A stretch of DNA of 23,426 nucleotides from M30B19 sp041688615 (GTDB lineage: Bacteria > Planctomycetota > Planctomycetia > Pirellulales > Pirellulaceae), in assembly GCA_041688615.1 (NCBI GenBank), contig JBDNHU010000424.1:1-23426 (forward strand), given 5' to 3'. Of this stretch, positions 23,173 through 23,426 are shown piece after piece; the first letter of the stretch is position 1; each line of letters starts with the position of its first letter. A program made the translations under genes and the position numbers. Under the pieces are notes generated by a model, which saw nothing but the letters and a program-made list of their open reading frames with translations, searched no databases and was not told the origin of the DNA.

Positions 23173-23281
23173 AAAATCCGAAATGCGTTTTTCAAGTCGC
23201 TAGGCGAGAAGGAGAGCCCCTCGTGTTCAGGGCCGGAAATCAACAAAATTCACTCTACATTATGCGTAAAACCAATCAATC

Positions 23282-23333
23282 GGTGTTAGGCACCCTGTGT
23301 TCGAGCACCGCGTGTGAGGGCGTGTTAGGCACC
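23282..23333. repeat. Two 12-bp direct repeats (gtgttaggcacc) near the right edge
   Basis: gtgttaggcacc is at 23283-23294 (preceded by g, making ggtg...cacc complementary ends) and at 23322-23333, 39 bp apart. Short and AT/GC mixed, in the intergenic region upstream of priA. The window's last 90 bp show no gene. Confidence 0.5.
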
Positions 23334-23426
23334 AAACCCCAGGTGCATTTCCTTCCCGGCAAGTTCACCTTCGCACGATGCCTGCGTCCTAAACCGATCA
23401 TCCACCAAAGGATCAATCCCAGCCCA

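Overview
This window looks like a planctomycete chromosome segment (Pirellulaceae/Rhodopirellula-like). The evidence is the integrase type, the DUF6941-like protein, the fused CysN-CysC next to CysD, the zinc-ribbon plus VWA protein, and moderate GC with weak Shine-Dalgarno signals. The assignment rests on protein style; I could run no database search.

Layout. The left flank (1-4097) is core-like: the tail of a DUF971 protein and a very large FtsX-type ABC permease. Between the permease and a tRNA-Leu(CAA) gene (4543-4624) lie a near-consensus promoter, three hairpin-forming inverted repeats and five perfect 15-bp tandem repeats. The tRNA is the anchor of an accessory island. A 259-bp segment holding the last 7 nt of the tRNA, its terminator hairpin and the 3' end of a tyrosine-integrase gene occurs at 4618-4876 and again at 9702-9960, with about 6 mismatches. 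Between the copies are a three-gene operon of toxin-antitoxin type (DUF6941-like, small protein, PemK/MazF-like) behind an 18-bp perfect palindrome, then a wrecked type I restriction-modification locus. That locus has hsdM with a nonsense codon, an internal deletion and an inserted palindromic repeat; a DUF6088/AbiEi-like gene with a stop and a frameshift; and two pieces of hsdR. HsdS is absent. After the second copy come about 700 bp of gene-poor, probably degraded DNA, one orphan small ORF, and an IS256-family transposase broken by a 14-bp tandem duplication and loss of its catalytic core.

The right flank (12260-23172) is again core-like. It holds a secreted PDZ/coiled-coil protein on the plus strand, then minus-strand cysNC and cysD (sulfate activation to APS and PAPS), a membrane-anchored zinc-ribbon/VWA protein, an endonuclease/exonuclease/phosphatase-family protein, a radical SAM protein and PriA.

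Overall the island reads as stacked integrations at one tRNA locus followed by decay. The TA-like operon is its only part that looks intact. Short perfect or near-perfect tandem duplications (13-22 bp) recur across the window, and at least one of them has broken a gene.
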